18,669 nucleotides of DNA from GWA2-49-15 sp964359085. Lineage in GTDB: Bacteria; Bdellovibrionota; Bacteriovoracia; Bacteriovoracales; Bacteriovoracaceae. Below are positions 8,131 through 15,698 of the stretch, in pieces. The stretch spans positions 1 through 18,669 of the forward strand of contig CAYHRT010000052.1 in the NCBI GenBank assembly GCA_964359085.1, given 5' to 3'. Under the pieces are notes generated by a model. That model was not told the origin of the DNA. It saw only the letters and a program-made list of their open reading frames with translations, and did not search any database. Every line of letters begins with the position of its first letter. Position 1 is the stretch's first letter. The position numbers were made by a program, and so were the translations under genes.

Positions 8131-8904
8131 ATGGAAGTGAGTACATCGAAGTTTTTTTCCAAGGTTGTGCAAACGGAAATGCCTTATGGAGACAAGATCT
8201 TTAAGGCCCCTTTTTTTATCCGTGATGCCGATGTCATCGGGGCCTTTTTTTTATGTGACTATGCCAAGGCCCGGGCCTTGGTTTCACCGCCTTTTCAACC
8301 CGTCAAATTACCTTTCAGACAAGGCCTTTTTGCCATCAGTTGTATTGAATATAAGGATACGGATATCGGCCCCTACAATGAGGTGGTGCTATCTATCGTG
8401 GTGCAGGCCCCTGGAAAAGGTTTTTGGCAAAAAGTTCAGTCTCTGCGCTCAATCATGCAGGCCAAGTTCCATGCCTATATCTTGCATCTGCCTGTGACCA
8501 CGGAACTATCGGTAGCGGGAGGCAAAGGGCTTTTAAATTATCCCAAATTTTTGTCCGATATAACTTTTCGAGATACCGGCGCACATCGCATTTGTACTTT
8601 GCGAGACAAAGAAACTTTAGAAGTCATCTTAGAATTAGAGTGTCCCAAAATAAAGTCGAGGCGTGGTCTGCTCAACGTCATGCGACGATACATGAGTGTG
8701 GATACTTACGTGGCAGGTAAGGCCGAGAGTAATGCCACTTTCAAAATGCATCTGCCGGCCGCTGGGCAATCCTTTGTGTGGCCGCGAGTGAACCTTCGCT
8801 TGGGCAAGCATAGCGTGGCAGAACAACTAAGTAGTCTCGGGATTGGCCAGCAGGTCTATCAGTTTAGTGTGCCACACTGTGAGGGGATGTTAGTCAAAAA
8901 TTAG
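8131..8904 (+). CDS. Acetoacetate decarboxylase-like family protein
   Basis: The 257-residue protein carries the acetoacetate decarboxylase (ADC) family landmarks: DIGPYNEVVLSI (78-89) in the core beta barrel and GGKGLLNYPKFLSDI (130-144). The Lys in YPKF (about 139) aligns by motif with the Schiff-base lysine of ADC. In true ADC a second Lys follows the catalytic one; here the next residue is Phe, so decarboxylation of acetoacetate is doubtful and a related reaction on a beta-keto or polyketide-like substrate is more likely. No signal peptide is seen, so it should be cytosolic. ATG at 8131 has GGAG only 2 bases upstream; GTG at 8137 (8-base spacing) is an equally good start. It is the first gene of an operon with the flavoprotein and dehydrogenase that follow, downstream of a palindromic putative operator. 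Confidence 0.82.
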   Translation: MEVSTSKFFSKVVQTEMPYGDKIFKAPFFIRDADVIGAFFLCDYAKARALVSPPFQPVKLPFRQGLFAISCIEYKDTDIGPYNEVVLSIVVQAPGKGFWQKVQSLRSIMQAKFHAYILHLPVTTELSVAGGKGLLNYPKFLSDITFRDTGAHRICTLRDKETLEVILELECPKIKSRRGLLNVMRRYMSVDTYVAGKAESNATFKMHLPAAGQSFVWPRVNLRLGKHSVAEQLSSLGIGQQVYQFSVPHCEGMLVKN

Positions 8905-8913
8905 GGAGAGATT

Positions 8914-10245
8914 ATGTCAAAAGTTGCCATTATCGGGGGAGGAATTGCCGGGCTAACGAGTGCTTATTATCTCAATAAATGTCACAGCATCAAACTTTTT
9001 GAAAAAAGTGATCGCCTAGGTGGCAACGCCTTTTCCATCGACACCAAAGAAGCTAAGGCGGTTGATATCGCGGTTGCCGCCTTCGGAAAGGAAGGCTATG
9101 GCCACTTCTTTGCCTTATTAGAAGAGCTGGGAGTAGAAACCGATTTTTGTGCTAACACCTTTATGAGTATGCATGATCTTAACACTAAGGAAGGACTCTA
9201 TCTTACCCCTACATTAAAGGGCGGGATCACGCAGGGGTTCGATCTGATTAAGTTGGATCATCTGAAGAGTATTTACGGATTTTTTAAGGGGCTTAAAGTT
9301 GCCAATGAAATGTTGGATAAGGGGCTTCTTACGGGTATGACCATGGGGGAGTGTATCAAGAAGATTCCTCAATTTGACAAAAGTGCCACGCTCTTTTTGA
9401 TTTGTGCCCTTTGTCTGTTGTCATCCATGTCGGCAGCAGAAGTTATGGCCACGCCCGCTAGCTTTTTTCTGGGGAAACTTAAAGTGCATAACGATATTGT
9501 TTCGCCTAAAGGTTTATTTTCGGTAGAGGCCGCCAAAGGAGGAACGAGAACTTACGTGACAGCGATGGCAAAAACTTTTCGGGATAAAATTGTCATGCAT
9601 TCCAGTATTAAAACCGTCCAGCGCAGCGAAAGGGAGATCACTCTCATCATGGATGATGGCACCCAACAAAAATTTGATGCGGTAGTCTTTGCATGCAATG
9701 CCGATCAGGCGCTGAACTTGCTGGAGAATCCTAGCAGTTTGGAGCGAGAACTTTTGGGGGTATGGAAATATAAGGAAGGCGAGGTGATTGTCCATCGTGA
9801 TCATTCTAGTTTTCCGGCGCGCGAATTGATTCAGGCCTACACCTATCTCTATACCCGAGACCTGAATAAAGATGGGCAGATTAATACTTCGGTAAGCGGG
9901 GCACTCAGATTTGAACATCAGGTGCCTGACGATAGTGATCTGATCAGCACTCAGCATCCCAATTTTCCCATTCGTAAAGATCTCATCGAATTTCAAACGG
10001 TGTTGCGAACGCCAAAATTTAGTTTTGAATCGGTGGCCGTAATCGAACGAATGCCGACGTTGAATGGGACTTTAAATTCTTATTATTGTGGCAGTCATTT
10101 TGGCTACGGGTTGCATAACGATGCGGTTTTTTCCGCCATGAGAGTGGCCAATTTGCTTGGCGCTCAAACACCTGAGAGAAAAGATAATAGATTTAAACCG
10201 TCGCTGAAAGGTTTATTAAAACTTGCCAGCAAATTGAGAGGTTGA
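8914..10245 (+). CDS. FAD/NAD(P)-binding amine-oxidase-like flavoprotein (COG2907 type)
   Basis: This 443-residue flavoprotein opens with the dinucleotide-binding fold: KVAIIGGGIAG (3-13), an acidic residue at the end of strand 2 (E30) and the RLGGNA segment (34-39) typical of amine oxidase/phytoene desaturase-like FAD enzymes. A second FAD contact, KGGTRTYVTAMA, lies near residue 210, and an HFGYGLHNDAV segment near 395-405 closes the FAD site. Overall it resembles COG2907 predicted flavoproteins. From memory, these occur with a short-chain dehydrogenase, DUF1365 and a cyclopropane-fatty-acyl synthase in RpoE/ChrR-controlled lipid loci of some Proteobacteria. The substrate is unknown; a lipid oxidation is my inference. 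GGGAGAG lies just before the ATG, 9 bases after the previous stop, and the end touches the next gene. Confidence 0.87.
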   Translation: MSKVAIIGGGIAGLTSAYYLNKCHSIKLFEKSDRLGGNAFSIDTKEAKAVDIAVAAFGKEGYGHFFALLEELGVETDFCANTFMSMHDLNTKEGLYLTPTLKGGITQGFDLIKLDHLKSIYGFFKGLKVANEMLDKGLLTGMTMGECIKKIPQFDKSATLFLICALCLLSSMSAAEVMATPASFFLGKLKVHNDIVSPKGLFSVEAAKGGTRTYVTAMAKTFRDKIVMHSSIKTVQRSEREITLIMDDGTQQKFDAVVFACNADQALNLLENPSSLERELLGVWKYKEGEVIVHRDHSSFPARELIQAYTYLYTRDLNKDGQINTSVSGALRFEHQVPDDSDLISTQHPNFPIRKDLIEFQTVLRTPKFSFESVAVIERMPTLNGTLNSYYCGSHFGYGLHNDAVFSAMRVANLLGAQTPERKDNRFKPSLKGLLKLASKLRG

Positions 10246-10250
10246 GTGTG

Positions 10251-11048
10251 ATGAGTGAATCCAGATTTGTTGGTGTGACAGGAGCGGCAAGTGGTATCGG
10301 ACGAGAACTGGCCCGCCAGTTTGTATCTCAGGGGTTACCTGTAGTGGGCCTAGATGTCGACCCGGACGGCCTTGCCTCTTTAGAAAAGGAATGTGCCGGA
10401 TTGTTTAGCTTCCTCACATGTGATCTCACGCGGAAAAGCGAACTTAAAGAGACCTTGAACCGGCTTCGTCAAGAGCGCGGAGTTCCCTCTATCTGGATCA
10501 ACAATGCCGGGATTGCGGATATTAAGGGAATGACTGAAATTACGGAAGAAGAACTGGAGCAAACCATGCAGGTTAATTTTTTTGCTTTGGTCACATGCGT
10601 GCGTTTTTGGTTGGAGCATATGGAGCAAATTGGTGATGGGAGCATTGTTAATATGGGTTCAATCGCTGGCCACGTTTCTTCGCCAGGGCTTACGGCCTAT
10701 GTTTCCAGTAAATTTGCCGTGACGGGTTTCACCGAATCATTGCAGGCTGAACTGGAACTGGGCCAATCACCCGTCAAGTTGGTTTTAGTATCTCCGGGCT
10801 TTGTGGAGACAAAGATGATGCGGGTGGGACAGATGAATGGCTTTCCCAAGGAATTGCTTTTTTTGGCAACTAAGGTTGAGGATTGTGCCCGACGAATTAT
10901 TGCCGGGATTGCTGCTGGTGAGAAGGAGATCTTTCCAACCGCCAATGGCAAGGCCATGATGGCCATGCAAAGGTTGTCGCCTAACTTGGCCCGAAGATTT
11001 TCTAAGCTGACCGTGGGAAGAAAAGTTGATTTACGCAAAAAAACTTAA
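10251..11048 (+). CDS. Short-chain dehydrogenase/reductase (SDR)
   Basis: A classical SDR of 265 residues. The NAD(P)-binding glycine motif is TGAASGIG (10-17), an Asp at the end of strand 2 (D35/D37) hints at NAD(H) preference, NNAG is at 84-87, and the catalytic set is N109, S137, Y150 and K154 (YVSSK). PGFVETKMM (182-190) is the usual segment after the active site. No transmembrane segment is evident. ATG at 10251 is chosen, with AGAGG 9 bases upstream; GTG at 10248 is possible, and a TTG at 10242 would overlap the flavoprotein. The start lies 5 bases after the flavoprotein stop, so the genes are tightly co-transcribed. The substrate is unknown. Its stop codon lies inside the hairpin that terminates the opposing PilZ transcript. 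Confidence 0.93.
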   Translation: MSESRFVGVTGAASGIGRELARQFVSQGLPVVGLDVDPDGLASLEKECAGLFSFLTCDLTRKSELKETLNRLRQERGVPSIWINNAGIADIKGMTEITEEELEQTMQVNFFALVTCVRFWLEHMEQIGDGSIVNMGSIAGHVSSPGLTAYVSSKFAVTGFTESLQAELELGQSPVKLVLVSPGFVETKMMRVGQMNGFPKELLFLATKVEDCARRIIAGIAAGEKEIFPTANGKAMMAMQRLSPNLARRFSKLTVGRKVDLRKKT

Positions 11049-11060
11049 CAGGCCTGTTAA
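11037..11060 (-). terminator. Rho-independent terminator of the PilZ transcript
   Basis: TTAACAGGCCTGTTAA (11045-11060) is a perfect 16-bp palindrome that can form a 6-bp stem closed by GGCC. On the minus strand it is followed by G and seven T (11037-11043), the layout of an intrinsic terminator. The plus strand has no T run after it. The stem contains the stop codons of both converging genes (SDR plus strand, PilZ minus strand). Confidence 0.7.
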
Positions 11061-11850
11061 CGGAAAGACTGGAAAATTTTCTCTGAAACGGGTTTCTTGA
11101 AGGCCACCCCCATTTTTATCCTGCTAAAGCGCACGCCCTGACTCATAAATTCAACTTTTTTGAGGTACACCACGCGGCCTTCAANNNNNNNNNNNNNNNN
11201 NNNNNNNNNNNNNNNNNNNNNNNNNNNNNNNNNNNNNNNNNNNNNNNNNNNNNNNNNNNNNNNNNNNNNNNNNNNNNNNNNNNNCCTTCAATGGGTTTCT
11301 TGAAAGGAATCTGACCTAATTTTGAGATCTGAATTTCGGTGCCCTCGGCGAAAAAGATCTGATCTTTAAAATTGAAATTAAAACTCACACCCTTGGTCGA
11401 GAGATCAAAAATGTTGAAAACAAATTCTTTTCGCAGTTCACTCAAGGAGTTGACTTTGATTTCAAGGACAGCAAGATAGGGTGAGTTGAATCCAAGTTTA
11501 ACACGCTGATTGACTCTTTTTTCAAACATTCTCACTTCTTTGGGGATCTCCACAAAGATGCGTTTCTTTTCCATTCTGATGCTTTCTCGTTTGAAGAGAA
11601 TGCTCTTTTCATGTCCGCGCACATACACGGTGTGGGGGCCGGTAAAATCAAAATACTTGTGAGGATCGTTGGGAACCAAAATAACGTGCCCGGCGGCAAA
11701 GTCGATTGCGCCAATAACGGCATTATGAACGATACGACGCTCCCCAAGATTCTGCCATACCAAGACGCGAGATTGATCAATAAACATTTTATTGAGTGTG
11801 GTAATAATTTCCAAGCTATCGGTGGTCACACGCAGATTGAAATTAAGCAT
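11057..11850 (-). CDS. PilZ-domain c-di-GMP receptor, YcgR-like (interrupted by an assembly gap)
   Basis: PilZ proteins bind cyclic di-GMP; YcgR-type members slow flagellar rotation or otherwise alter motility. An N-terminal YcgR-like beta domain (about 1-105) is followed by the PilZ domain with the ligand motifs RVNQR (RxxxR, 112-116) and DLSTKG (DxSxxG, 149-154). The start at 11850 is preferred because GAGGA sits 4 bases upstream; the in-frame ATG at 11865 has its AAGGA directly abutting. A run of 100 N (11185-11284) breaks the gene after codon 188. Both flanks end in the same seven bases (CCTTCAA); merging them keeps one frame open to TAA at 11057-11059 and adds GRVVYLKKVEF...SEKIFQSFR, giving 228 residues with the expected last strands and helix of a PilZ domain. 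Read straight through 100 N the frame is wrong. Confidence 0.85.
11185..11284. other. Scaffold gap of exactly 100 N
   Basis: One hundred undetermined bases, a conventional placeholder length. The left flank ends ...GGCCTTCAA and the right flank begins CCTTCAATGGG, a shared 7-base end. This suggests that contigs that really overlap were joined with a dummy gap rather than that sequence is missing. Confidence 0.95.
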
Positions 11851-11955
11851 GCATTCCTCAATCATTCCTTACTTGCATCTATGCCAGCGCGCATGCTTAT
11901 CGGACAAACTCTTGAGCGAACTTAAGCTTAAAAAGGAGCACAATACTGGACTGGA

Positions 11956-12522
11956 TTACTTTTTCTTTGCGGAAGTCTTTTTCTTTACGCTTGATCCGGC
12001 GTTCTTAGTTACTTTTTTTGCTGTGACTTTCTTTTTGTCCCCGGCGGAACTTGCTTTTTTGGGAGCAGCTTTTTTGGTTGGTGCCTTTTTTATCGCGGCC
12101 TTAGGCGCTGCTTTTTTAACTTCTTCTTTTTTGACAGGTTTCTTATCTTCTTTTACCTGTTTTACTTGTTTAACTGGCTCAACTTTTTGCGCCAGCGCCT
12201 GGGTGTCGATGATAGTTGTGGCAACATCTTGTTTTACTTTGGGGGCAGTTTGGGTAAGGGTTGGGGCCGGGCCCAGGGCCTTCATCTCATTCATCAGTTG
12301 GGCGTAAAATCCCATGATGACCTTTCTTTGGATATTGGGACTGCTGAAGCGACTATGAAACAGATGTGAGAGTTCGTGATATTTTTCTTCGCTCTTTTCT
12401 TTGATCTGGGTAAGGATGAGAAGGCACTTATTTTGAAAATCCTTCTTTCTTGAGGCCTCTTTCGCCTCATCTTCATCTTCATTCTGGGACTGTTTTTCTT
12501 TGAGAAATTCTGAGAGTGACAT
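11956..12522 (-). CDS. Histone H1-like lysine/alanine/proline-tailed protein
   Basis: A 188-residue protein in two parts. Residues 1-85 are mostly helical and charged, with an acidic stretch EDEDE (15-19) and a segment FQNKCLLILTQIKEK then FYAQLMNEMKA; I do not recognise a domain. Residues about 113-188 form a disordered basic tail of Lys, Ala, Pro, Val and Thr with repeats such as KKAAPKAAIKKAPTKKAAPKK, the composition of histone H1 and of bacterial H1-like proteins (chlamydial Hc1, AlgP). Such tails bind DNA or RNA non-specifically, so a nucleoid-associated role is a reasonable inference. The start at 12522 is set by AGGAGGT 4 bases upstream; a longer frame to 12570 lacks one. It lies 105 bases upstream of the PilZ gene on the same strand and diverges from the PfkB kinase. 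Confidence 0.85.
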   Translation of the reverse strand: MSLSEFLKEKQSQNEDEDEAKEASRKKDFQNKCLLILTQIKEKSEEKYHELSHLFHSRFSSPNIQRKVIMGFYAQLMNEMKALGPAPTLTQTAPKVKQDVATTIIDTQALAQKVEPVKQVKQVKEDKKPVKKEEVKKAAPKAAIKKAPTKKAAPKKASSAGDKKKVTAKKVTKNAGSSVKKKTSAKKK

Positions 12523-12592
12523 GGGACCTCCTTCTACTGCTGAATGCAAGAATAGTTTATGCTGGAACAAGAGAAAACAAAAGAGTCCTTTA

Positions 12593-12621
12593 TTGAGAAA
12601 GACATTTTTTTGAGGTACATT
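12593..12621 (+). promoter_or_regulatory. Putative sigma-70-type promoter for the kinase-asnS operon
   Basis: TTGAGA (12593-12598) and TACATT (12616-12621) are separated by 17 bases and lie 50 bases upstream of the kinase ATG, in the divergent gap between it and the H1-like gene. Each box matches four of six consensus bases. Confidence 0.45.
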
Positions 12622-12671
12622 GCTATCCTCAAGAGAGTTTTAAGCCAAAGTTTTTAACAGGATCAATCATT

Positions 12672-13670
12672 ATGGCACTGTATGACGTTTATGGACTAGG
12701 AAATGCCCTCGTGGATATGGAGTTTGAAGTGACGGACTCCTTTTTGCAGCAAATGAAGATAGAAAAGGGTCTCATGACTCTGGTGAATGAAGCTCGTCAG
12801 AGGGAGATTATTGAGGCCATTCACGGAATGCAGCATAAGAGATCCTGCGGGGGCTCGGCCGCCAATACGGTCATCGCCGTATCTCAATTGGGTGGACGTT
12901 CCTTTTATAGTTGTAAAGTAAGTAGTGATGAACATGGAGATTTTTATTATCAAGATCTCATGCGTGAAGGGGTGCATAACAACTGGTCAGGTAAGGGGAG
13001 ACCTCAGGGTACCACCGGGAGATGTATGGTCTTTATTACCCCAGATGCCGAGCGCACTATGAACACCCATCTGGGAATCACCTCAACTTTTTCCAAGCTT
13101 GAGGTGGATGAAGAAATCATTAAAAACTCAAAAATACTGTACATCGAGGGCTATTTGGTTTCTTCGCCGCATGGGCGAGAAGCCGCCATCCATGCAAAGA
13201 CCCTAGCTGAACGCTACGGCGTGAAAACCGCCCTTACCTTTTCTGATTCCTCCATGCCTATTTCCTTTAATGAAGGTCTGCTTGAGGTCATAGGCAGTGG
13301 GGTAGATTTACTCTTTTGTAACGAGAGTGAGGCCAAGATTTTTACCGCACAAGATGTTCTCGAAGACGCCTTTCGTGACTTAAAAAAATATGCCCGGACC
13401 TTTGCCATTACTCAAGGTCCAAAAGGCGCCTTATTATTTGATGGTGACAAGGAAATAGATGTGGTCACGTCCCAGGTTGAGGCCATTGATACCAACGGTG
13501 CCGGAGATCTTTTTGCTGGGGCCTTCCTCTATGCCCTTTCGACCAATCAGAGTTTTGCCATGGCCGGGAAGCTGGCCTGTGCCTCTGCCTCTAAATTGGT
13601 AACCCAATTTGGGGCGCGATTATCGCGGGAGCACATACAACATATTAAGAAAATAGTTTTTGGATATTAA
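12672..13670 (+). CDS. PfkB-family carbohydrate/adenosine kinase
   Basis: A ribokinase-fold (PfkB) kinase of 332 residues that transfers phosphate from ATP to a sugar or nucleoside hydroxyl. The opening DVYGLGNALVDME, the CGGSAANT segment (59-66, substrate and lid contact), NESEAKIF (217-224) and the anion-hole/catalytic signature DTNGAGDLFAGAF (273-285, base D279) are all present. The overall style is that of proteins annotated as adenosine kinase, which would salvage adenosine to AMP; fructokinase or another sugar kinase cannot be ruled out from motifs alone. The ATG at 12672 follows a weak site (CAGGATC). asnS starts 25 bases after its stop, so the two are probably co-transcribed. If the adenosine activity is right, it could use nucleosides released by the exported nucleotidase at 2039. 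Confidence 0.92.
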   Translation: MALYDVYGLGNALVDMEFEVTDSFLQQMKIEKGLMTLVNEARQREIIEAIHGMQHKRSCGGSAANTVIAVSQLGGRSFYSCKVSSDEHGDFYYQDLMREGVHNNWSGKGRPQGTTGRCMVFITPDAERTMNTHLGITSTFSKLEVDEEIIKNSKILYIEGYLVSSPHGREAAIHAKTLAERYGVKTALTFSDSSMPISFNEGLLEVIGSGVDLLFCNESEAKIFTAQDVLEDAFRDLKKYARTFAITQGPKGALLFDGDKEIDVVTSQVEAIDTNGAGDLFAGAFLYALSTNQSFAMAGKLACASASKLVTQFGARLSREHIQHIKKIVFGY

Positions 13671-13695
13671 TTGTAATTAAAGAGGGTGGTGATCT

Positions 13696-15096
13696 GTGAT
13701 TCTCAAACAAATAACAACCATGCACGAGATTTTTACCAACGATCTCGTCGGGCGTGAAGTCCTGATTGCTGGCTGGGTTAGAAGTGTCCGAAAAGGAAAA
13801 CAATTTTCTTTTGTGGCCTTGAACGATGGTTCAACTCAAGAAAATTTTCAAATTGTGGTCGATCAAAAGCTCTCCAATTATGAAGAAATTTCCGGTCTTT
13901 TGCTTGGAACTAGTGTGCAATTTAGAGGGATGTTGGTTAAAAGTCAGGGCAAGGGACAGACGATTGAAATGCAGGCCACCAGTGCCACCATTGTATGTAA
14001 GACTGGCGAAGACTTTCCCTTGCAAAAGAAGGCCACTTCTTACGAATATCTGCGAGAAATTGCCCATCTAAGGCCTCGCACCCAAACTTTTGGGGCGGTC
14101 TTTCGTTTACGCTCCATTTTGAGCTTTGCCACGCATGAATTTTTCACCAAACGTGGCTTTTATTATCTGCATAGTCCCATTATTACCGCCGTCGATGCCG
14201 AAGGCGCGGGTGAAATGTTTAATGTCACCACTCTCGATTTAAACAAATTGCCAACCAGCGGTGGGCGTGTGGATTATTCGCAGGACTATTTTGGCAAGAA
14301 GACTAACTTGACGGTCTCAGGACAACTGGGTGGCGAGTGTTTTGCCATGGGACTCGGTAAGGTTTATACCTTCGGCCCGACCTTTCGCTCGGAAAATAGT
14401 AATACCGCCCGCCATCTGGCGGAGTTTTGGATGATTGAACCCGAAGTGGCCTTTGCCGACTTAGACGATAACGCAGAATTAGGCGCTGATTACGTCAAAT
14501 ACCTCATCTCGGCCGCTCTGACTCACGGAGCGAAGGAAATGGAATTTTTAGACAAGTTGGTGAAGGAGCAGGGAGAGAACCTGATTGCCAATTTAGAATT
14601 GGTGCGTGATCGGGATTTCGTGCGCATCACCTACACAGAGGCCGTGGAGCTTGTGAAAAAAAGTGGCAAGAAATTTGAATATGCCTGTGACTGGGGGCTT
14701 GAGCTGCAAACCGAACATGAGAGATATTTAACCGATGTGCATTTCAAAGGGCCGGTTATTGTGACCGATTATCCAAAGCAATGTAAGGCCTTTTACATGA
14801 AGCAAAATGACGATGGTAAAACGGTGCGGGCCATGGATATCCTCGTGCCTGGAGTCGGTGAGATCATTGGCGGAAGTCAGCGGGAAGATGATTATCAAAA
14901 GCTCATGCAGCGAGTGGAAGAGCTTAAAATGAACAAAGAGTCTCTATGGTGGTATTTCGATTTGCGCCGCTTCGGCAGTGTTCCGCACGCCGGTTTTGGC
15001 CTAGGCCTTGAGCGGGCCGTGATGTATATTACCGGCATGAAAAATATTCGAGATGTGGTTCCTTTTCCTCGAACCCCCAAGAATGCCGACTTTTAA
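13696..15096 (+). CDS. asnS: Asparaginyl-tRNA synthetase
   Basis: A class IIb aminoacyl-tRNA synthetase that charges tRNA-Asn with asparagine. An N-terminal OB-fold anticodon-binding domain (about 20-105, with VLIAGWVRSVRKGK) precedes the catalytic core: motif 1 around GFYYLHSPII (154-163), motif 2 FRSENSNTARHLAEFWMIEPE (230-250) and motif 3 GLGLER (about 435-440). SGQLGGECFAMGLGKVYTFGPTF is characteristic of AsnRS, and the 466 residues equal the E. coli enzyme. The chosen start is GTG at 13696, with GAGGG about 10 bases upstream; the ATG at 13720 has no site and would clip the N-terminus. Its presence implies direct Asn charging rather than sole reliance on the GatCAB amidotransferase route. 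It follows the kinase by 25 bases. Confidence 0.98.
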   Translation: MILKQITTMHEIFTNDLVGREVLIAGWVRSVRKGKQFSFVALNDGSTQENFQIVVDQKLSNYEEISGLLLGTSVQFRGMLVKSQGKGQTIEMQATSATIVCKTGEDFPLQKKATSYEYLREIAHLRPRTQTFGAVFRLRSILSFATHEFFTKRGFYYLHSPIITAVDAEGAGEMFNVTTLDLNKLPTSGGRVDYSQDYFGKKTNLTVSGQLGGECFAMGLGKVYTFGPTFRSENSNTARHLAEFWMIEPEVAFADLDDNAELGADYVKYLISAALTHGAKEMEFLDKLVKEQGENLIANLELVRDRDFVRITYTEAVELVKKSGKKFEYACDWGLELQTEHERYLTDVHFKGPVIVTDYPKQCKAFYMKQNDDGKTVRAMDILVPGVGEIIGGSQREDDYQKLMQRVEELKMNKESLWWYFDLRRFGSVPHAGFGLGLERAVMYITGMKNIRDVVPFPRTPKNADF

Positions 15097-15172
15097 CATA
15101 TTGTAACAACTAAGGAATTGTTTGTTGATCTTTTTACTAAAGTTCTTGGGTGAATTGTCCGATTAATTGAGC

Positions 15173-15397
15173 ATGAAGATTAGCATGATTCCAGAATCTA
15201 TTCCTATGCAGAATTCTCGCTTTATTCGCAACAATGGCTCGGAAGCGGCCCAGGTGCGGCGGCTCATGAGAGAATTAGAACGAAACACGGCCATCACCAA
15301 AAATGCCGAAGCGGTGGTGAATAACGCCGAAGAGTTCCCTAATGAGATAGCCAATTCGGCCAACAATATTGTTCTTAAGCTCCTCGATATTATTTAA
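15173..15397 (+). CDS. Hypothetical 74-residue helical protein
   Basis: I recognise no family. The product is hydrophilic and largely helical: a short N-terminal segment rich in Met and Pro, then AAQVRRLMRELERN and an Asn/Ala/Glu-rich helix ending in NNIVLKLLDII. Its frequent GCC, GAA and AAT codons resemble neighbouring genes, which favours this frame over the antisense frame across the same bases. The ATG at 15173 has only a weak upstream site; ATG at 15185 is an alternative. It lies 76 bases after asnS and ends 4 bases from the convergent gene at 15402. No signal peptide, membrane segment or cysteine is present. Confidence 0.5.
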   Translation: MKISMIPESIPMQNSRFIRNNGSEAAQVRRLMRELERNTAITKNAEAVVNNAEEFPNEIANSANNIVLKLLDII

Positions 15398-15401
15398 AAC
15401 A

Positions 15402-15698
15402 TCACTGAACAGAAGAATCCAACAAGGCACCATCGTCGGGGAAGTGTTTGACATTAAGTGAGCGCTTATGTGGAGTTTCACTGAAGAGCTTTTTAAATTC
15501 ATCCGGGATCTGAGTGGCCTTATATTTTTTTCCATTGGAGAGACGTAACCAATATCCATCGACCACATGGTGGTTGATCAGCATTTTGATGGGTTTGATA
15601 CTGACGATATGGATGCGGTTGAAATAGACCAACTGTTCATCCTGATCGGCCTGTTGCTCACTTTCACTGGCCAAGACATAAAATTTTAAGAATTCCAC
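15402..15698 (-). CDS. Hypothetical 98-residue protein
   Basis: A small, probably cytosolic protein. Residues 23-72 alternate hydrophobic and polar residues in a beta pattern (VYFNRIHIVSIKPI and YWLRLSNGKKYKATQI) and end in EFKKLF. The pattern of a strand, a loop and xLxLSNGKxY recalls FlbD- or LytTR-type small beta modules, but the similarity is too slight to assign a function. The tail from 75 is polar. The start is GTG at 15698 with GAGGG 4 bases upstream, better than any ATG nearby. It converges with the gene at 15173-15397 and diverges from the potassium channel across 124 bases. Confidence 0.72.
   Translation of the reverse strand: MEFLKFYVLASESEQQADQDEQLVYFNRIHIVSIKPIKMLINHHVVDGYWLRLSNGKKYKATQIPDEFKKLFSETPHKRSLNVKHFPDDGALLDSSVQ

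Noticed and set aside
11921..11936. Short palindrome TTAAGCTTAA between the H1-like and PilZ genes
   Set aside because: Ten bases of A/T-rich palindrome are expected by chance, and no T run or promoter element is attached.
15097..15172. Hairpin AACAA...TTGTT after asnS as a terminator
   Set aside because: The stem is only five A/T-rich pairs with no clean T run directly after; too weak to call.
15163..15366. Antisense reading frame opposite the 74-residue gene
   Set aside because: It has less natural composition than the plus frame, no ribosome binding site, and would overlap it entirely.
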